A stretch of DNA of 17,579 bases from an uncultured Collinsella sp. (GTDB lineage Bacteria; Actinomycetota; Coriobacteriia; Coriobacteriales; Coriobacteriaceae): NCBI GenBank assembly GCA_937997605.1, contig CALLFD010000036.1, forward strand, positions 1 to 17,579. The letters run 5' to 3'. Below, piece by piece: positions 13,516 to 17,579 of the stretch (position 1 is its first letter; each line of letters starts with the position of its first letter). A model generated the notes under the pieces. That model was not told where the DNA came from, made no database searches, and saw only the letters and a program-made list of their open reading frames with translations. A program made the position numbers and the translations under genes.

Positions 13516-13550
13516 GACCGTCCGAACCTCGCATGGTCCGGGCGGTTTTT
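13516..13550 (+). terminator. Intrinsic terminator of tRNA-Arg(CCG)
   Basis: ACCGTCCGAACC (13517-13528) pairs with GGTCCGGGCGGT (13535-13546), with one mismatch and a 6-nt loop, and runs into TTTTT (13546-13550). It leaves only about 30 nt before the P-type ATPase gene. Confidence 0.88.
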
Positions 13551-13581
13551 CTTATACCGACGCGACGTGATGGGACGTGGT

Positions 13582-16305
13582 ATGGCAGCAACGGATATCG
13601 AGCGCGGACTCTCGACCGCCGAGGTCGAGGAGCGCATCGCCGCCGGTAAAATCAACCGCAACATGGAACTCAAGACAAAGTCGGTCAAAGAGCTCATCAT
13701 CGAGAACCTCTGCACGCTGTTCAATTTGATCAACGTGATCTTGGCGTTCCTGGTCATTTTGACCGGTTCGTTTAAGAATCTGACGTTCCTGTTCGTGGTG
13801 TTCCTCAATACCGCTATTGGCGTCATCCAGTCCATGCGTTCCAAGAAGATGGTCGATAAGCTCACGCTGTTGACCTCCAAGAAGGCCATCGCGGTGCGCG
13901 ACGGCGCCGAGGTGGAGCTCGACCTGGACCAGATCGTGCTCGACGACATCATCCGCCTGGGGCGCGGCGACCAGATTCCCGCTGATGCCGTGGTGGTTTC
14001 GGGCGAGGCTCTCGTGAACGAGAGCTTGCTGACGGGCGAGAGCGACCTTATCAAGAAACAGCCCGGTTCCGAGCTCATGAGCGGCAGCTTTATCGACTCG
14101 GGTCTGCTGCGCGCCCGCGTGATCCATGTCGGCGCCGACAACTACGTGGCCAAAATTAATAACGAGGCCAAGTACGTCAAAAAGGTCAATTCCGAGATCA
14201 TGAACGCGCTTAACGCCATCGTTCGCTTTGCGAGCATCATCATGATCCCGCTCGGTTTGGCGTTATTTGCCTCGAGTGTGAGCGAGCTGTGGGATGCCGC
14301 GGGAACCCCAGGCGACAGCGCCCTTTCGTGGTGCTTCTCTGAGCTGTTGGCTGGTCATGTGCCTTCGTCGGCGCTGCTGTCCACGGTGGGCGCCCTGCTG
14401 GGCATGATCCCGCAAGGCCTGGTGCTGCTGACCTCGTCGGTGCTCGCCATCGCTACGGTGCGCTTGGCCCGCCGCAAGGTGCTGGCGCAGCAGCTCTACT
14501 GCATCGAGACGCTCGCTCGCGTCGACGTGCTGTGCCTGGACAAGACGGGCACCATCACGTCGGGCCGCATGGAGGTCGAGGGCACGTATCCGCTGCCGGT
14601 TGAGGGCGTGAGCCTAGGCGCCGGCCCGGACGAGGCGGCCGTTCCCGTCGATACCACAGTGCTCGATTTTGCGCTGGCTAACGTCGCGCGTGCGACTTCG
14701 GCCGATGCCAACGAGACCTGCCAGGCGCTGCTCAACTATTACGCCGATCGCCCGGTCGAGGTGTCTGAGCCGCTGTCGGTCATTCCGTTCTCGTCCTCCA
14801 AAAAGTGGAGTGGTGCTTCGTTTGCGCAGGGCTCCTATGTGATGGGTGCGGCGCAGTTTGTGCTCTCTGATCGTGTGTTTTCGCAGGTCGAGAACCGTGT
14901 CGCCGAGCTTGCCGATACCTGCCGCGTGCTCGTGGTGGCGCGCGTGGACGGCTTTACGCCCGATGGCGATATGGTGGGCGAGGCCGAGCCCGTGGGCTTT
15001 GTGACCATCCGCGACGAGATTCGTACCTCGGCGGCCGAGACCATCGGCTACTTTAACGAGCAGGGCGTGACCCTCAACGTGATCAGTGGCGACGACCCGC
15101 GTACGGTGTCGTCGATCGCGCGCGTGGTGGGCGTGCCGGGGGCGGACGCTTATGTGGATGCCACGACGCTCGATACGCCGGCCAAGCTCGATGCCGCAGT
15201 GGACCGCTACCATGTCTTTGGTCGTGTGACCCCGCAGCAGAAGCGCGAGCTCGTGCAGGCGCTCAAGCGCCGCGAGCACACCGTGGCCATGACTGGCGAC
15301 GGCGTCAACGATGTGCTGGCGCTTAAGGAGGCCGACTGCTCCGTGGCCATGGCGGCCGGCTCCGATGCCGCGCGCAACGTGGCCGAGATCGTACTCGTCG
15401 ACAACGATTTTGCCTCGATGCCCGCCGTGGTGGCCGAGGGCCGTCGCTCCATCAACAACCTGCAGCGTTCGGCGTCGTTGTTCCTGACCAAGACTCTGTT
15501 CTCGATGGGCCTGGCGGCGCTGTGCATCGCGCTGCCGCCGTACCCCTTCGAGCCCATCCAGATGACACTCATCAACTTCTTCTGCATCGGCGCGCCGGGC
15601 TTTGTGTTGGGCCTGGAGCCCAACAATGCTCGCGTGAAGGGTGCGTTTTTGACGAACGTACTCAAGCGTGCACTGCCGGCGTCGATTGCGGTCATTATGG
15701 CTGCGGCGCTCGATATCTTTGTGGCGCGCGTGTTTGGCTTTAGCCAGCTCACGCTGTCTACGATGTGCCTGCTTACGTCCTGCGCGGCGAGCGTCAGCCT
15801 GATCTGGCGCATCTCGCAGCCTCTCACGCCCTTACGTGTGGTGCTATTTGTGTTTGTAGTCGCCGGCATTCTGGTGGGCGTTATCGGATTCCCGGAGCTG
15901 CTGTCCATTGCCAACCTGTCGATGGGCCAGATGGTTATCTTGGCTGTCATCGTGGTCTTTACCTGCTCGGTGTTCTTTAAACTCGCCACGATGATGGATT
16001 CGCTCAAGCCGCGTCGTCGTCATGCCGCAACTGGTTTTGGCCGCGGTGTGCGCGTCCGCCTGGGTCGCGGTGGCGGCAAGGTGAGCTCGACGGGTTCGAC
16101 GGCCGAGCGTTTTGCCAAGCGCGTCGCCGCCGACATGGCGCAGCGCCGCGAAGATCGCACCGCTCGCGAGGCCGAGGCCCGCGCGCTCGAGGGCGTGGCC
16201 CAGGCCCAGCCCAAAAAAAAGAAGAGTACCGGAGCCAAGCGCTCTCGCGTGACCAAGTCCGCCCAAGGCATCAAAGTCTCGATGCCAAGCAAAAAGAAGA
16301 AGTAA
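13582..16305 (+). CDS. P-type cation-transporting ATPase, CtpE-like
   Basis: This membrane pump of about 907 residues is phosphorylated on Asp during transport. Visible hallmarks are the actuator TGES (151-154), phosphorylation site DKTGT with D320, the nucleotide-site block KKWSGASF, and the hinge GDGVNDV (572-578). The fourth-span motif reads IPQGLVLLTS (276-285). The order of domains and this motif resemble the P-type ATPase E (CtpE) group, linked to Ca2+ uptake in mycobacteria; that ion assignment is inference. The usual acidic Glu of PEGL is Gln278 here. After the last span a 97-residue basic tail (811-907) rich in Lys, Arg and Ala ends in KKKK. The start is uncertain: ATG 13582 is chosen over GTG 13567 and ATG 13570, as none has a strong ribosome binding site. 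No clear promoter was found between the tRNA terminator and the gene. Confidence 0.88.
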   Translation: MAATDIERGLSTAEVEERIAAGKINRNMELKTKSVKELIIENLCTLFNLINVILAFLVILTGSFKNLTFLFVVFLNTAIGVIQSMRSKKMVDKLTLLTSKKAIAVRDGAEVELDLDQIVLDDIIRLGRGDQIPADAVVVSGEALVNESLLTGESDLIKKQPGSELMSGSFIDSGLLRARVIHVGADNYVAKINNEAKYVKKVNSEIMNALNAIVRFASIIMIPLGLALFASSVSELWDAAGTPGDSALSWCFSELLAGHVPSSALLSTVGALLGMIPQGLVLLTSSVLAIATVRLARRKVLAQQLYCIETLARVDVLCLDKTGTITSGRMEVEGTYPLPVEGVSLGAGPDEAAVPVDTTVLDFALANVARATSADANETCQALLNYYADRPVEVSEPLSVIPFSSSKKWSGASFAQGSYVMGAAQFVLSDRVFSQVENRVAELADTCRVLVVARVDGFTPDGDMVGEAEPVGFVTIRDEIRTSAAETIGYFNEQGVTLNVISGDDPRTVSSIARVVGVPGADAYVDATTLDTPAKLDAAVDRYHVFGRVTPQQKRELVQALKRREHTVAMTGDGVNDVLALKEADCSVAMAAGSDAARNVAEIVLVDNDFASMPAVVAEGRRSINNLQRSASLFLTKTLFSMGLAALCIALPPYPFEPIQMTLINFFCIGAPGFVLGLEPNNARVKGAFLTNVLKRALPASIAVIMAAALDIFVARVFGFSQLTLSTMCLLTSCAASVSLIWRISQPLTPLRVVLFVFVVAGILVGVIGFPELLSIANLSMGQMVILAVIVVFTCSVFFKLATMMDSLKPRRRHAATGFGRGVRVRLGRGGGKVSSTGSTAERFAKRVAADMAQRREDRTAREAEARALEGVAQAQPKKKKSTGAKRSRVTKSAQGIKVSMPSKKKK

Positions 16306-16408
16306 CTACGCGCCCTGGCGATGTTGAATTGGTGCCTTGCTCCTGTGGGGCCGTGGCGATGTTATGCTCTAACCTCGATTGTTTGAATTGCTTCGAAAAG
16401 AGGATGCC

Positions 16409-17551
16409 GTGATCTGCCCGCATTGCCTTAAGACTATCGAGGACGGCGCCTCGTTCTGCCCCTACTGCAACGCCTATGTGGGTCCGGGCGATGGTCCCGA
16501 GCACACCGAGTTCGTGTTCTGCGAGGGCTGCGGTGCCCGTCTTTCTCCGCATGATCGTACGTGCCCAAAATGCGGACGCCCCGCTCCGGGTATCCTCTCT
16601 GAGGACGCGGCCGCATCCGACCTGGCAGCGGGCCGCACGGCGGGCTTTCCGCGCCTAACGCAAGAGCAGATCGATACCGAGGTGCCGCATGCGCCCGCCT
16701 CGGCTGCCGCGGTTCTTTCGGACGCCGCCGATCCTAACGAGACCTGCGTGCTGCCGGCTTTCGATAAGGATTTCGGTATCCCCAAGGTCGATATTCCCAC
16801 GCCCGTTTCCCTGCATGACGATGCTCAAAAACCCAAGCGCAAAGTGCATCCCGACGAGGACGCCTATCACAAGCACAAGCGTCATATCCCCAAGCCGCTC
16901 ATTATCATCGCGGTCCTTGCCGTCCTTTGCGGCGGTGCCTATTGGTTCGTGACGGCCGATCCCATGGGTGTCATGCCTGGCTTCTATGACCAGTTTGGCC
17001 AGGCTGCACAAACCACCTTCCCCACGCGCCAAAAGGGCGAGGCGACTGAGGACGATACCAAGCAGGACGATTCTGCCGAGGTGGTCCAGGAAGAAACCGT
17101 GCTCACCGATGATCAGCTCTATACCAGGCTCGACGGTCTGTATCAGACCATCGTGTCCTACGGTGACGAGGACCAGATCGGCGAGGTCATCGATTCCTTT
17201 AATAACGGCTATCTCCGAACGCCGCTGTCCACCCGTCAGGAGCTTTCGCAGAGTGCCTACGCCCTGCGCGACCAGATCAAAAAGACGCAAGATGAGCTCA
17301 ACAACCTTAAGTACCAGGACGATACGGTCTATGCGGATGACATCGCCCACTTAAAGCAGCTTGCCGAGTGGATGTATGAGCGCGTCGACGTGATCTGCCA
17401 GAGCTGGGATATCTCGCTGGCTATTCCCGATGGCGAGTCGATGAGTTCCCACCAAAGCGAGATCCTGGCACCCATCGCACAGGGCGGCAACAGCGCGCTG
17501 AATCAGTACGACGCCAACGTGGGCTCCTGGAAGCCGCAGCAGCGTTCCTAA
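16409..17551 (+). CDS. Membrane protein with two N-terminal zinc ribbons
   Basis: This 380-residue protein is of unknown function. Its N-terminus holds two four-cysteine zinc ribbons: C3/C6 with C17/C20, and C38/C41 with C52/C55. A Pro/Ala/Asp-rich linker (about 60-150) and a basic His/Lys patch (HKHKRHIPKP) lead to one transmembrane span (163-181). The rest (182-380) is probably outside the membrane: an acidic low-complexity stretch (EATEDDTKQDD) and then a likely helical domain. The layout fits a cytoplasmic zinc-ribbon sensor tethered to an extracellular domain, as in other zinc-ribbon membrane proteins of Actinobacteria and Firmicutes. The GTG at 16409 is chosen because AGAGG lies 5 nt before it and the first ribbon begins at residue 3; a TTG at 16379 also opens the frame. 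It starts 103 nt after the ATPase, with no terminator seen between them. Confidence 0.8.
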   Translation: MICPHCLKTIEDGASFCPYCNAYVGPGDGPEHTEFVFCEGCGARLSPHDRTCPKCGRPAPGILSEDAAASDLAAGRTAGFPRLTQEQIDTEVPHAPASAAAVLSDAADPNETCVLPAFDKDFGIPKVDIPTPVSLHDDAQKPKRKVHPDEDAYHKHKRHIPKPLIIIAVLAVLCGGAYWFVTADPMGVMPGFYDQFGQAAQTTFPTRQKGEATEDDTKQDDSAEVVQEETVLTDDQLYTRLDGLYQTIVSYGDEDQIGEVIDSFNNGYLRTPLSTRQELSQSAYALRDQIKKTQDELNNLKYQDDTVYADDIAHLKQLAEWMYERVDVICQSWDISLAIPDGESMSSHQSEILAPIAQGGNSALNQYDANVGSWKPQQRS

Positions 17552-17579
17552 AATTAGTTCGCCATAGTCGGCATAACCT

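Noticed and set aside
16316..16363. Direct repeat TGGCGATGTT (two copies, 38 bp apart)
   Set aside because: It is short and without flanking structure, so it is likely chance.
1..17579. CRISPR array
   Set aside because: No regularly spaced direct repeats were seen.

Overview
The window looks like chromosome from a Coriobacteriia gut actinobacterium, most probably Collinsella or a close relative. This rests on the moderately high GC with strong third-position GC, the protein flavour of the aro enzymes and the CCA-encoding tRNAs. It is a recognition call, not a search result.

Layout. (1) 1-2473: cell-envelope glycan genes. A family 2 glycosyltransferase on the minus strand runs off the left edge. 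Divergent from it is a two-gene ABC exporter of the Wzm/Wzt (TagG/TagH) type. (2) 2528-2645: tRNA-Arg(TCT) with its own terminator. (3) 2649-3147: a decayed acyltransferase-3 family gene with pieces in three frames. (4) 3148-4743, minus strand: a compact, AT-richer two-gene cassette. It encodes a DUF4869-like protein and a P-loop ATPase with a possible TOPRIM-like C-terminal half, coupled by a TAATG overlap. It has its own promoter and terminator. This is the best candidate here for an undescribed system. (5) 4778-13224, minus strand: an eight-gene aromatic amino acid operon in the order aroF/G (DAHP synthase), tyrA, aroB, aroA, aroC, pheA, aroE-aroK fusion, aroQ. (6) 13388-13550: tRNA-Arg(CCG) with promoter and terminator, divergent from the aro operon. 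(7) 13582-16305: a CtpE-like P-type cation ATPase with an unusual basic C-terminal tail. (8) 16409-17551: a membrane protein with two N-terminal zinc ribbons.

How the genes work together. The aro operon encodes all seven shikimate-pathway steps from PEP and erythrose-4-phosphate to chorismate. It also encodes chorismate mutase/prephenate dehydratase (Phe branch) and prephenate dehydrogenase (Tyr branch). Several junctions are tight: a 7-nt overlap, a 0-nt gap, a 1-nt gap and a 2-nt gap, which points to translational coupling. A terminator-like hairpin with a U-run lies in the leader just upstream of the first gene and suggests attenuation. A perfect 16-bp hairpin sits between aroEK and aroQ and may be a mobile REP-like element. 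The glycosyltransferase and ABC exporter probably serve surface polysaccharide or teichoic-acid-like polymer synthesis and export.
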